Made by a program: the position numbers and the translations under genes. Shown in pieces: positions 44,612 through 56,955 of a DNA stretch of 64,000 bases; the first letter of the stretch is position 1; each line of letters opens with the position of its first letter. The notes beneath the pieces were generated by a model that saw only the letters and a program-made list of their open reading frames with translations, did no database searches and had not been told where the DNA came from. Source of the DNA: Ricinus communis (taxonomy: Eukaryota; Streptophyta; Magnoliopsida; Malpighiales; Euphorbiaceae); contig NC_063256.1 in the NCBI RefSeq assembly GCF_019578655.1, positions 27,452,342 to 27,516,341 of the forward strand, in the 5' to 3' direction.

Positions 44612-45851
44612 TCACTCAGGATTGTCAATCTTCCCCTCCTTGATAAGCATAAGAATCTCATCCCTTAGAGCATAGTAACGGTTGGTGTCGTTGTGAGGCA
44701 ATTGATTATATTTATAGAAGGCATTTAGGTTATTGTCTATTTGAGTCACCTCTAGTCTTATGAAAGGTGACTTCAGTAGTTGAAGCTCTTGTAGCTTAGC
44801 CATGACTTGAGATAAAGGTATCGAGAACTTGGCAAACTCCCGGAGCTGACTGCTTAGACTGAAGGTCACGTCCATGGCGTTCACTTCTTTTGGGCCAAGA
44901 CTGTTTGTACTGCTCCTTCTATTGGATTTATTTTTGAGCTCAGCCTCTTCAACAATAGCAGCATAATCTCTCAAATCCTTGAAATTCCTGATAGGCTGGG
45001 GAACTAGCTTATCATAGAGCTGAGACAAAAAACCTTTGATGGCAAAGCGCACTTGGTCCCTTTCTATTGGCCGGGTGGTCATCTTTGGCACCTTAATACA
45101 GAATCATAAGATGTACTTGGATGCAATTTCATCAGAGAGTTTTCAAGCAGCTTCCAAATCCTGAGTGCTCACTTCGACCTTGGTGTTGTACTCATATTGA
45201 CCCATGAATCTCCTAGTGATTGCCAGTACGAGTAGGCTGCAGCTCCAATTAAATAGAGACGGAAGTACTGGACTATTTGTTGCCTAGTCAGGTTAGAATA
45301 AATAGACATGTTGACCTAGTATGAATTCAAGAAAGCTTGGGGATCACCAGACCCATCAAATTTTAGCAAGTTAGGGAGATTCACCTTTCTTTTAGAGGTG
45401 TTCAGCATGGACTAATCAATGTCTTCAATGCCTTCCCATCCTTTCAACTAGAGTAGTTTTTGCATTTTATCCAGCTTTCTTCTCATCTCCTCCAACTTAG
45501 GATTTTGCACTAAAGACACAAGAGATGTGCTAATGGGACTTGGCGAGGACACTAGAAGGACTTGTACCTCATCATCACCACCTATGCATTCATTAGAATT
45601 ATTGTCATTTCCTCGTTCCTTTTCTACAATAGTAGTAATGAAATCCAAAGTAATGGGCGGTTGTCCGTCATCGTTGGCGTTATCAGCGTCAGCTGGAGTG
45701 ACGCTCCTGATGGTTGTGTTTTTGGTCATCATGACTAGTTTTAGGAGATCCGAATGTTGTTTACTATTTCTATTAGGCCTTTCATATGCTCTTTAATGGC
45801 AGCCATCTTAGCTTGTAGTGTTCGCACATCAATAAAACTACTTCTTGCCAT
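44612..45851 (-). pseudogene. Tat/Ogre-type gag of element G
   Basis: Minus strand, probable start ATG at 45851 (MARSSFIDVRTLQAKMAAIK). A helical N-terminus with MRRKLDKMQKLL (45448-45732 frame) is followed by LPNLLKFDGSGDPQAFL near 45390-45340, the Tat capsid motif type KFDGTGDP. After several breaks the last frame, 45091-44612, has ERDQVRFAIKGFLSQLYDKL, FKDLRDYAAIVEEAE, FAKFSIPLSQVMAKLQELQL and a knuckle-like HNDTNRYYALRDEI followed by LIKEGKI. Order and motifs fit Tat/Ogre Gag; the knuckle Cys residues are lost. Same lineage as H, not the same copy. Confidence 0.72.
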
Positions 45852-46867
45852 TTATGTTTGTTCGCATGTGGATCGCCTTTCTCTTCAAACCCAAGCAATA
45901 ATGATATGACAGAAATCGTAAGAGATTATAAAGGTGCGCATGAAATGTAAATGCAAATGCGTGCATGCATGGTGTCTAAAAGAGAAGAAAGGGAGTTAGT
46001 TAGGATATACAAAAATTAGAAGCATCTGATAGGATTTAATAAGAGAACAAAAATTTTATGAAATGCAAAACTCCCTCACTTCAAAGTACATGGCATGGTC
46101 TCATCTTTCCTAGGATTTTTTGGTTTCGGCATAACTATTAACTAGGGATAGCAATGCCTGCTCTTTTTCTTCCGGCACGATCGTGACTTTCTTGGAAAAT
46201 AAATGATTTAATTCCCTAATATTCAAAAAGGAGCCAAGTAACCCCCATGTTGATTACTAAGAAGAGGGTCAATTATTTTGAAAGTCTTTCATGTTTGTGC
46301 ATCAGGAGACTCAGAATGTTAAGAGAAAATTGAAGGATTAGCCGCATACTTGCCTACTTTACGATAAGTCTCCTCGAGCATACCCATTGAAGGTGTCAAT
46401 TTAGGGTTATACAGGATCCAAAGATTCTCGATTAAGCGGGTGGGTACTTTGGCTAAATTCCAAGTCTTCTATCAATATTCCTACCATCACGCTAGCATAT
46501 AATGTGGTAAATCCTAGGGGAAGGAATTAGGACTTACTATATGAGCTTTGGTTTAGGTAGTAAGGTTGAGTTTCCCTTGACGGTGAGTACCTTTTTTATA
46601 CTTCGAAGAAACTTATTCCTTTTTTTCAATTAGCATGGAGTTGTGTTGGCAGTACTTAACACGATAAATTTATGGTGCTCCTTAGTACGGGCTAAGGGTG
46701 ATGATCATCATCAATGCAAGTCATCTCCTATTCGAGTAGAACATGGATATCCCTTACATCGAAGCCATCAGGAATATAGGGCCTTAATTCTAATGCAATG
46801 TAAGGCTTAAGTTAATAATGTTAGGAGAGGCAAAACCTCATCCACTCCTTAGAGTCAACTTGTTGAA
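45852..46867 (-). other. Leader of element G
   Basis: About 1 kb between PBS and gag, no gene visible. A similar leader (49702-50670) occurs in H, sharing phrases such as TTTCCTAGGATTTT and a similar order. Confidence 0.5.
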
Positions 46868-46885
46868 TCCTCAGTGGAGTCACCA
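46868..46885 (-). other. Primer-binding site of G (Tat/Ogre type)
   Basis: Sense TGGTGACTCCACTGAGGA, which resembles the TGGCGACTC...GGGGA site of Tat/Ogre elements with two transitions. It lies three bases from the presumed LTR edge (TGAGCG at 46889). Confidence 0.6.
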
Positions 46886-46888
46886 CTA

Positions 46889-48440
46889 TGAGCGACTAGG
46901 ATCAATGTTGGTCTAGGGTCCACTCTCCGTACTAGTCGTGTTTCAAAATGAGCAATTCAGTTAAGGACCCTATGGGATTATGAATGGCCTTAAGATGAAT
47001 TGGAGAAGGAGCTAACCCCCGATGAGATTGGGGTAGATTCGGGAGTGAGGATGATGGCTTAATACTCCTCGCGGAGAGCTTGAGTTTCCCCTTCCCTAAA
47101 ATCGGAGATTCTAGGTTCAGAAAGTTAGGTATAGATAGGGAAGGTTTATGAAAGCACCCCTATCCGCATAGGCGGTGAAGCCTAGCCTCCACTAAAGCAT
47201 ACAAGCCTTTGCCTATCCTAATAACATTGGCTTAGCCTAATCTTCATCCTATATTCATTTATTCACTAACCTTCTTTTATATCTTTTTTAGCATGTGAGG
47301 TGAGAAACTAAGAGACTAGCCTAAAGAATAGGTATTTTGGTACCTAAAGTAGTCCTAGATGGGAGTAACTAGGTTAGATTGAGCTAGCGCGAGGTCAGCC
47401 TCTAGAGACCCTAAAACAGCAAACGTCAGCCAGATTAGCAAACATGAAAAAATAAGGACTATTAAGGTTGAACTCGCGCAAGTACAGGCTAAACATGTGT
47501 GAGTTTGGACTTCTCGAAGCTCTAAATCGCCAAAACAACATGATAAAACCAAAAATTACAATACACAAGGCTATTAAGGTTGAACTTACACGAGTACAGG
47601 CTAAGCCCACATGATTTCAAGCTTCCAAAAGCCTAAAAGTGCTAAACTAACTGTGTTTTTTATACTAATGATTTAAATTCGAAGGGTTTAGGATGAACTT
47701 GGACGAGTAAAGGGTTGAACTCGTGCGTGTTCAACTAATAGAGGGGAAAGCAAATGGGTTTTGCACCTCAAATCACAAAATTAAAAGAAATAAAATATGA
47801 TGAAGAACAAAATTGAAACACACAAAATATGCACCAAATATCAAATTAAATTAACTTTGGCCCTTAAGTGGTGGTTTTTTATGGGAAATTCAAATTACAA
47901 TGCTTTTAAAATGAATAAGGTGTGTAAGACTTGAAGAATACTACCTAAAGATCTTGATATGTGTGTGGGAATAGGGTCTATTAGCATTTTTGGTGTTTTG
48001 GAGAAGGATGGATATAGAGAGAAAGTGGGGCTAAGATTTTTTTATGTATATGGATATGTGGGGTGTGGAGATTAGAGAGAAAGTGAAAAGACAAATATGA
48101 ATTTATATAGGTTTTTAGGGTTTAAAATGAAGGGTTAAGATGTATTTTAAGGTTAGAGATTGGAGGGCTAGTATCACGCCATATCATTTGATAAACTTTT
48201 ATCTTGAAATGACATGACATAAAGCTGGAAAGGCCTTGCCCTGGCCTGAATACGCGCTGGCTAAGCTTGAGCGTCTACAAGTTTAGCCTGAACGAGTGTG
48301 AGCTAAGCCTAAACATGGGTGAGGTTGGTCACGTTGGCTAAGCTTGAGCTAGCACGAGTTGAGCTTGAACATCCGCGAGGTCAGTCGCACTAGCTTTGCC
48401 TAAGCTAGCGTGAGCTGAGCCTGAACATGCGCGACTTTCA
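46889..48440 (-). mobile_element. LTR of element G (right end uncertain)
   Basis: Starts next to the PBS. A TATA box reads CTATATAAAT in sense (48101-48110). Right of it is a run of imperfect repeats (AAGCTTGAGC, TAGCGTGAGCTGAGCCTGAA, ACATGCGCGA; 48240-48440). Related words (GCGCGAGGTCAG, GAACTCGCGCAAG) also occur at 47385-47730. I cannot place the outer TG edge. Confidence 0.55.
48101..48440 (-). promoter_or_regulatory. U3 word array and TATA of G LTR
   Basis: TATA at 48101-48110; TGAGC/GCTAAGC/GCGCGA words repeated to 48440. Confidence 0.45.
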
Positions 48441-48789
48441 TCTGGCAGCCTTGCTAAAGTATGGTTTTTTGGGTTCCACGGCTTTAGGTCGATCCTCGAG
48501 GTTGTTTCCATAGGTTTAACACGTTTTATTCATTCAAAAGCATTCCACTAACTAAAATGTCTCACCATTAGGCTTATAAAGATTTTGATTTGCAAACATT
48601 TGGTGCTAATAGGGTCGGGTAATTTTCTAGTATTGATGAGGTCTTGTATTTCATGTTTCAGGCATATATAGTTGTAGGTATGGTGTCTGGGTGCTTGGTG
48701 TAATTTTCAGTTTGTGTTTGGCTTGTATCAAGGTGCGTTAGGGTTCGGTGGGTTTTTGAAGGTAGTGAGTTAAAGCAGGCCATTTTGCA
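48441..48789. other. Unassigned stretch between G LTR and H gag
   Basis: About 350 bp. It may hold the outer end of the G LTR and the end of H gag; I see no motif. Confidence 0.3.
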
Positions 48790-49701
48790 CCAGTCTTTCA
48801 AATATTTTCAGAAGAGGCTGCTTGAAATTGGAGAACCTCCCTGGTTCTTGGACAACATTCACATCAAGAGTTTTCTCCCTCTAGCTTGATAATTCATCCT
48901 TCCGCCAGTTCGAACATTTTTCCTATTATCATTCTCAATTTCTTTAACTTGAAGCGCATCATCATATATGTCAAACCAAGCTGGAATAACATTTCGAACC
49001 ACCATACGAACTTGGTCCTTCTCAAAAGGTTTATTTTTCATCAACCCAGCCTTATTCCTCCACCTAGTTAAGAAATTAGAGAAGGGTTCATTCGAACTTT
49101 GCTTAGTGGACTCAAGATCTCTTATTGAAAGTTCAATATGAGTGCTATAGTCATATCGCTTAACAAAAGAGTTATACAAATCTCGCAATTCAGGTTTAGT
49201 GAACCTTTCTAAGCCGTGATACCAGTTCACAGCAGGTCCTTCTAAGGACAATATAAATAGCTTGAAAATTGGATCTTACTCAGTTGAGTAGTTCCCATGA
49301 TAGCAACATAATTTTTCAAATGAACCTTTGAATCATGAGTCCTATTAAACTTGTTCATCTCAGGCATTCTGAACTTAGCATGTAGCTTGTCTTCACTCGT
49401 CAAGACCAATTCATCAAAGTCAAGTCAGGTCTAAAACCCTTGATTTCTAGCATCCCTTGCATCTTGTCAGGCCTTGCACTCAAGTCTATCACAACCTTAT
49501 TATGGGCAAGGGCAATCTCCTTCTTAGCTTGTTCTAGCGTACTCCCCTCCTAGCAAGATCTTTGGCATTAGCAGCAGCAGTTGTGGCAACAACAGCAGTT
49601 TCAACAGCAATAGTGATTGGGTCAATAGTAGCAAGGGGATTAGCTATGGTGGAGGCATTAGGTGCAACCGGAGCAGCCGATGAGACTTGGTTTGCAGCCA
49701 T
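48790..49701 (-). pseudogene. Tat/Ogre-type gag of element H
   Basis: Minus strand from MAANQVSSAAPVAPNAST (ATG at 49701), an Ala-rich N-terminus, through HAKFRMPEMNKFNRTHDSK near 49375-49320 (Tat capsid motif of the PKFNGTHDP kind). The well kept frame 49251-48859 has LEGPAVNWYHGLERFTKPEL, LYNSFVKRYDYSTHIELSIR, SNFLTRWRNKAG and FEKDQVRMVVRN. Capsid of about 130 codons nearly open, frame breaks before and after, and no knuckle seen. It lies left of its PBS and LTR (50671-52676), the correct order for a minus-strand element. Confidence 0.82.
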
Positions 49702-50670
49702 TCCAAACAAAAGTTATTAGAGCTCTTCACGAATCACACCCCTCAGGTCATCGATAACTGCATTCTTGAGGATCTCGACATCCTGCTCATTAGCTCTCTC
49801 ATTGGCCATTTCAGGTATAGCTTTAGTCCCGTTCATAGAAGATTGATGCCTTGGTCTTTTCAGGTACTCTAACACGGACTGGAACTTCAATGAAATTGGT
49901 ATCCTCTTCAGCCTACAACTTTCTTGTCTTTTCCAACCCAAAGGAGAATCTATATGGCTTCAAAACAAAGAGTTATAATGATACATAAGATACATGGTAT
50001 GCATGATGCACGCATAATGCACAAGATCAAGGATTAGCAATCATAAAGAGATTCACAAAGTACTATATAATCATCCTTCCAACCTTATCACTTCCGCACA
50101 CGGTTCAAAGTGAGTCTGTTTTCCTTAGGATTTTGGACCTGGGCTTACTATCAACAGGGGATTGTAGTCCCAATGCGCGTGCCAAAAGCTCTAAAAGCAT
50201 ATTAAAACAAACAAGGTGATATTTTTCAATGTAAGTGTAAAGCTTGCATATTTTTTGGTTTAATCACATGTTTTAGGCCAAAGCCCTCCAAGATGTGGGC
50301 TTAAGCACTTATAAGGAAAAATATCTCACATATGAAGCAATTGGATTCCTAGGAGAGATTACTACAGTCATTACCATGGGCTGAATCATGAGTAAGGATA
50401 AAAGGCTCCCACAAGTAAAAATATCATTCCTTTGCTCATCTTCCTAATCAAGGGTCTATGGGATGAAGGATACTTACTTATTACTTGTGAATGATGATTA
50501 TCCAGTGTCGTAACTCTAAGGTTCAAGTGGAACCACAGAACTACTAACCGACGCCATCAGAGCTATAGGGACTAAGGCGCATAATATGTGAATATGGTGT
50601 AATGATGCAAGAATAACTCGTTAAATAATAAAATTAAAAATAAGGATACACTAAAAGTCAGCTTCTTTTA
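49702..50670 (-). other. Leader of element H
   Basis: No gene recognised. A 74-codon minus frame (49941-49717, ending ANEQDVEILKNAVIDDL) may be a short upstream ORF of the leader or an N-terminal gag extension; I cannot decide. Confidence 0.45.
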
Positions 50671-50688
50671 TCCTTAACAGAGTTACCA
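50671..50688 (-). other. Primer-binding site of H (Tat/Ogre type)
   Basis: Sense TGGTAACTCTGTTAAGGA, a decayed TGGCGACTC...GGGGA site; the LTR starts two bases away. Confidence 0.6.
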
Positions 50689-50689
50689 C

Positions 50690-52676
50690 TGTGGGCAGCG
50701 ATTTTGGGCCACACTTAAGTGTATACAGCGACTACGATACTGCAAAACTTTTCAACCTAATCAGGAACATGCTAACTAGTCACAAAAACTAGCATAGAGA
50801 AAGGGAGTTGCCACCCAGGTAATTCTCTAGTACATATTTATTAATTGAGTGGCGTTTCTAGATTTCATATGGAAGCTTCGCCACATCTAGAGATTGTTCC
50901 AGAACCCAACTTCCTTATTTATGTATTCCTATTTTTAAATTTATTGTTTAACAGGCTATTCCCTATAAACACAACAATTATACCTCTACAATTAATCACC
51001 ACAAGATGTAAAGTCCACTTAAATCTAGTGCATTTTAGTTAAGCCTAATCTCCATATGTTTTGTTAGCCTAGTTTTACTTTTCAATAATGCCTGAAGCCC
51101 ACCTAATCTAGCCCAATTGCAGCTTATGCTTTGATCACCAAATTTTTAACCTAAGTGGATCATCATTTATATGCGAAGGCCCAATTAGGTCTTCCTATTC
51201 TAAGTGAGTCTATTAATTAATTTTAGATATGGCACAAGCCTACCACATTTATATGGATTTTAATTTAGGCCCAAATTACCAATATTTAACCTATTGGACT
51301 GTAATTTACATGCAAAGTCCAATTTTAGTTTATGTTTAGGTGTTAGGTTTTAATTTTCAATAAAACAATAAATATTAGCTATTCATTCACATAATTAAAC
51401 AAAAATAAAGCAGAAAACGATAATAAGGCTCAAAAATCTCAAAATAGGACAACTTTAAGAAAAACTAGCAAGGATGATATCATAGAGCTGGTCGGCTCAA
51501 TGCTTAGTCGGTCGGCTCTGCATTGAGTACATTGGATCTAGGGTTTCTGACCAGGCCGAATTTGCTTAATTTTGAGCTCCACTCCCATTTTCTCGAGGTT
51601 CATGCATAAAAAGACACAGAAACAGTTAATATACATGCAATAACATAAAAATAAATTATTTCTAGGGCAAAGAAACTCACATTAATTAAATAGCCTACTT
51701 ACAATAAGTAATACTTCCTAAGATTATCAATTTCAATACCCAAAAACTTAACATGATAAAACATGCAAAATCATGGTAAAAACATGGATCTAAATCATAT
51801 AAAACATAGAATAACATCTAAAGCAATCATATATAAACCCTAGTATGTTTCTAATAACACGAAATCATAAAAAGGATAAAGAAGATCCTGATGATGTTGG
51901 ATTTAGGAACCCTCAGGTTGTCACCGTATTGTATAGATCCTTGAGTCTCAGGTGATGAGGAGGAGGTTGAATCAAATATTGGATAGGAATCCAGATTGTT
52001 TAGGATTTGTGTTTGTGATTTTTGAAAGTATGATGAACTGCCTAATACTTACGTCATTCTTTATTAGTTGCCAAAAGTAATATTCTTAGTTGTTGTAAAT
52101 TGCTATCAGTTGCTAAGAATTTCTAATCCTAGACTCAAAGCCTCTCTTTATATTTATAGAAGAATGATTTTGGAAACCCTAGATAGTCTTCTTGATATAC
52201 GTTCTCAATTCTGATGATATCAATAATTAAAAAGAATTATTTTAGACTTGTCGGGTGTTTTATCGATAAATACCAAATAAATCTTTAAAAACCATTTTAA
52301 ATTTGAATTATTATCAATAAGATGTTCTAGAAATTGTATATGCATTAATTTTGGTATTTTAAATAGAAAAAACACACGAAACGATGTTGAATATCAAAAT
52401 TGGGACCAATCGAGACTATGTAGAGTAAATCGACTCTATACAGAGCCGACTACCTCTATACATAGCTAACCAACTCTATGTTGAGCCAATTAGCTCTGGG
52501 TGCAACCGATTCAGCTATACGTAGTGCTGATTGCCCCAAGGGGCCAAAAGTTTTAAAAAATTTACATTTTAGTCCTTGAACTTTTAAAATCTTCAATTTC
52601 ACTCCTCAAACTTAATTTTTTCTGTCAATTTAGTCCAAATTGATTTCAGAAAATTTTTTTGGTTCGATTATTCACA
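50690..52676 (-). mobile_element. 5' LTR of H
   Basis: 1,987 bp with plus-strand edges TGTGGGCAGCG and GATTATTCACA. The TATA-like TATAAATATAAAG (sense) is at 52148-52160. The U3 array is at 52400-52540. Its start region is homologous, inverted, to 53348-53399 plus 63512-63900 (J). Confidence 0.75.
52148..52545 (-). promoter_or_regulatory. U3 array and TATA of H LTR
   Basis: Repeated GAGCCGACTA/AACTCTATG/GAGCCAATTAGCTC words (52400-52545), a different word set but the same layout: array, spacer, TATA. Confidence 0.45.
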
Positions 52677-53347
52677 ACCCCAATTAGGACTTGGCCGTCC
52701 TTGACCTATCGAGAATCAAGAAAAGTAGTAACTTTCATTATCAGATTTTCCATAATCCCTCGATATACATATTTGAAAAACAGGTGCTGACACTTGGCAA
52801 ACTAGTAGAGTTGTTCAACATGTCCCAGTTGAGGTACTTTCCTATTCTGCTAGTGTGTACATCACCCTTCATTGATGTCCTGTTGTGATAAGAAGGAAAG
52901 GGGTATACCTGTTTGGGTTAGGATGGTTAGTTTTTGCTTCGATGCCTAATTTTTATTGATTTCTCCTCAAGGAGGTGGAGATATCTGGATTACTGGCATC
53001 ATTCCAAGTGGAGAGCGAGGCTAATTGAGTTCTAGCGATTTTGGCTAAAACCATTATTGGGTTAGACATGTTCAAAATCCATCAACGGTTTACTGGCAGC
53101 CTCATTCTCTTGCAGGTATGCAACCAAATATCTATTTTTCCTTTTTCTTTTAACACCTTCACTTTTGCCTAAGTCGCCCTTTCAAATTTAAACTTAGCAG
53201 GCTATTGTCTTAACTTTTGCCTAAGCTGCCAATTACCACCCATTTTTCGGATCTACATACTGAGGGAATTATGAAAAACCCTGTGATGAAAGTTACTGCA
53301 TTCTCGGGTCTCGGAAGACGAAGGACGGGTGAATCCGAGGTTAAGGT
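52677..53347. other. Unclassified DNA between divergent LTRs
   Basis: About 670 bp. A 65-codon plus frame at 52691-52888 has no recognisable motif. TTTTGCCTAAGTCGCCC repeats at 53165 and 53215 resemble those at 43470-43990. It could be the 3' end of the plus-strand element J. Confidence 0.35.
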
Positions 53348-53399
53348 TGAGTTTAATCTAGTCGAAATTACCTTTTTAATTCAATGTGGAGTTAATTGC
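53348..53399 (+). mobile_element. Start of plus-strand LTR J (H family), left of D
   Basis: Aligns by eye with the first bases of the H LTR read in sense (TCGAA...TTAATTC...GGA.TAATTG) and continues at 63512 after D and its TSD. The exact start is uncertain. Confidence 0.55.
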
Positions 53400-54945
53400 T
53401 GATGGCTTGCTTATGCAGCTACAACTAAGGCAGTGAACCTATCGATGCAGTCTAGCATAACGACAAGTATTAAAGATATCATATCCCTCGGGAAAATGAA
53501 ATCCTAGAGTTACTACTTTATTCCTTGTTATCTAGCCTAAAATTAATAATGGAGGTTTCTAAATTTACTAATGACTAAAAACTAAATTCTAAGTGTAATG
53601 CAAGAATGAATGAGCAAAGAGAATAATCAAGACAAGAAAGCAAACCAATAGAGGACCTAGACTAGTTAGCAACCAAACAAAGGATAACAGATTGTTGAGT
53701 CTGATTATGCTTACCGTGGATGGATTCTAAGCTGAATTCGGTTTCCCTCTCGAGACAACCAAATTCCTAAACCTAAGAACCTAAAGTTGGAATCTCTTTC
53801 TAAGAATTGATTATTAAGTTAGCCTTAAGCTTTAATCCACCTCTATTAAGCTTTGTTAATTCTTAATCTGACAAATTAATTAACCTTATCTCTAAGTGAA
53901 GATTAACTTGTTCTTGCAACCAAATTTCCAAACTCAATTAGAATTTCTCAATTGCTAAAAGAATTCTATTCTATGAACAGTAATCAATGCATTCAATGTA
54001 ACATAAACTAGAATTTCATTATTAATTGCAAAAAGAATACAAGAAAAGAAACTCAAATAATCTTAAGAATTCATTACAAAGCTAACATAGTAAGGAACCC
54101 CAATGGGTTCAGTCAATCTAGCTGCACATGTTCATGTCAATTCAATTACAATGAAAGAATAAAGAAATTGAAATATATACACCCTTTTCCTAGAATTGGA
54201 TGAACAGCTCAAAGCCTTGATCTGCACTGCAAATGATTTATAGAATTACCTTTTCATCTGCTCCAAAAATCCTCTTCAATCTTCAATCCAATCCCAAGAG
54301 TCACAAATCTGACGTAAAAAGGTGGAATCAGTCTCCTGGGATCCTCCTTGAAATGTCTAAAACGCGTATAGCAAAATTCCAGGGGAAGACAAAGAGTCAA
54401 AATCACTGATTTCCTTTCTTTTTTTGGCTCGTTCAATTTATACTATGCGCAAATACAGGTGTGTTCTCAGCCCGTTCCCCTCAACACGGGCCATGTTCGG
54501 ACTGTGTTGGTCTCCAAATGGCAAAATAAATTGAATCAATCAAGGGCGTGTTCTAGCCCGTGTCACCGACATGGCTGTGCTCTTGATCCTAACATGGGTG
54601 TGTTTTGGCCCTCGTTAACCAACACCGGCCGTACTCTGGGGCGTGTTACCCTTGAAAATTGTGTTGCTTCAAAGTGCTTAAGCTACATGGCCTGGAATTT
54701 CTGCACGGGCTCCAACACTGGCCTTGTTGACTTCCCAAAAGTTAACCCAAGTTCAAACGGCTCTGATTACGTTCGTTTTCACCCGGAATTGATCTAAAAT
54801 TACTCAAACACTAATGATGGACCTATAAAATCTCCTAGAATACAAAAGGACATAAAACACGGGTGATCTTGGAATAAATACACAATAAATGCTAAGAAAA
54901 TGCACAATAATATGCAAGTAAACATGAGTAAAACTATGCACATCA
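53400..54945 (-). mobile_element. 3' LTR of D
   Basis: 1,546 bp, TGATGGCTTGC (left) to TGCACATCA (right). U3 is related to that of B (TGATGTGCATAGTTTTACTC in sense). TTTATACTA at 54437-54445 is the TATA position. Confidence 0.92.
54437..54745 (-). promoter_or_regulatory. U3 palindrome array and TATA of D 3' LTR
   Basis: AACACGGGCC, GGGCGTGTTC, CCCGTGT and AACACTGGCC words at 54460-54735, upstream in sense of the TATA at 54437. Confidence 0.5.
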
Positions 54946-54963
54946 AATCACCCCACACTTAAG
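54946..54963 (-). other. Polypurine tract of D
   Basis: Plus strand AATCACCCCACACTTAAG next to the LTR edge. Confidence 0.85.
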
Positions 54964-56955
54964 CTTTTGCTTGTGCTTAAGCAATTAATAACTCAACTCA
55001 TAAAAATGCAGTAAGCAAGTCCTCAAAGTTCATGCCCTTACCTAGGCCACAACAAATAGTATTCAACACATCTCAAAAGAACTTAATCATAAGTCAAGTT
55101 GCAAATTATCAACATAGAATAGAGATAATATCAATGCATAAATAACTTAAACAACAACTCAATAACAAACATAAAAAACAAATGCCTAATAGGGATCACT
55201 CAAGTCACTCAAAGTGTGTATAAGGTAAGAAACAAATCCCTTAATGCAAATGTAGAAAACCCGCTTACTATAAGTTTGCTCATAAATCCTATGTTCGCTA
55301 GTGCGAATAAATGAATACCAAAATCAAGGTCTTTACTAGGGTTGTAATGAGGCTAAGGTAACGGTATGGAGATTTGGGAAAGAAGTGTGAAAATGCTGGA
55401 AATTCTTGCAATAAACAACAAGGTATGCTCAAAGGATTAAATGCCAAAAAATATTCACTAAAATCCTAAATTTGTAGAATAACGCTTGGAAATACTATCA
55501 ATCCAATAAAGAGATAAAGAAATAAGGAATTTTATTGTTTTGTTGTTTTATTTTGTTTTTTTAACAAAAACTAGACTAGCAGCTTATAAGAGAACTACTG
55601 CATACAATTGAATAACGTAAAGAGCAAAAATACAGTTTGGATTAAAGAGAGCATCTAAAATATCAAAAAGAACTTAGTGAAATTACCAATATAGCAAATG
55701 GCATTTTAATCCCAAATAAGAGTGAGCAAATCATAAAAAATTCCAGCATAAAGGTAAAAGAAAGATAAAATGAAAGGGCTAAGATGTAAAGTGTGAGTGT
55801 AAAGATGAAGAAAATGGGTAAAGGCTCAAACATGGCTAACTAATGGAAACACAAAGGGTAGGCTTTTGGCCAAATGTGGTGAATCCTAAGTTGCCCAGAT
55901 CATCTCATGGTATTCACAAATTCATGTAACCTTAACAAGCATTACAGAGCAAGTTCTAGAAGCAAAGCCAAATACAATGCACATTGAAACAAGAAATATA
56001 AAGAACAAATGTATAAGGAATGCTCAAAATGGCTCAAAATCTCACATTTGGAGTGTGGCATTAATTGTAATTGGTTCTCAACATCATTAATTGGATCATC
56101 ACTTAAGAAATACATGTGTATGACATAATCAGCATTCTAAGTTACAATTCAACAACTTAAGAAACAATTAAGTAACACCGGTTTAACCCGACAGAGTTGA
56201 TGTATTAAACACCATTAACTGTTTTCCAAGGACAATGAACAACAAAGAAAAGTAACTACAATTCTATAAATTAAATCGTCAATCAGCTTAAAAATAGCAT
56301 AACTTAAGTGCATAAAAACATAGTATCTTAACATCCTAACAATATACATCATCAGCGATAGCAATTTCAGACACATCCAAAAGAAAATCAAAAGAAAGAG
56401 AAAGGAACATACGTTTTACCCACCCCACACTTGAAGAACACAATGTCCTTAGTATAAAATGAAGTGGGTACCCTGCATGGGATGTACAAGTAAAAGAAGT
56501 TGAAGCAATAAATTCAAGTACATAACATGTATGAAAAATAAAGTAAATAAATGTAGAAAATGAAAGAAAATCTAGTGAAGACTACCCTGATCATCCATCG
56601 AGGCTGGTGGAGTGAAAATCGGTGCGTCCTCTACAGGAGCTGAAATCAAAAAATACAGAAATAGCAGAAATTCAAAATGAGAATTAAATGATATATGAAA
56701 ACTAAAACTAAGAAAATGTTCCAAAACCAAAGATCAAAGTGTCAAAAACACAAAATAAAAGTTGGGGTGCCTCCCAAAAGTGCTTCTTTTTCCCCTGAGT
56801 CATTTAGCTAGACTCGTTGACTACTCCCTGCATGTGCGGGTTTAACTTGTGCTACGGTCCAATCACCAGGTTATTGATGTCGTCCATAAGAATCTTGGAT
56901 GAGCAATAAGTGTGGCTAATCCTTAGAATGTCAGCAATCCTCTAAGCAAACGCTT
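54964..56955 (-). other. 3' noncoding region of D
   Basis: About 2 kb collinear with A, B and C. Hairpin/PPT-like motif at 56421-56456. The short hydrophobic ORF of A is broken here by a stop at codon 9 (56590-56570). The CCTCCCAAAAGTGCTTC block (56768) marks the end of the pol-derived sequence, so RT to integrase is deleted. Confidence 0.75.

Noticed and set aside
52691..52888. 65-codon plus-strand ORF between the H and J LTRs
   Set aside because: No recognisable domain, short, and flanked by frame-broken repeat DNA; could be part of a Tat ORF but I cannot support it.
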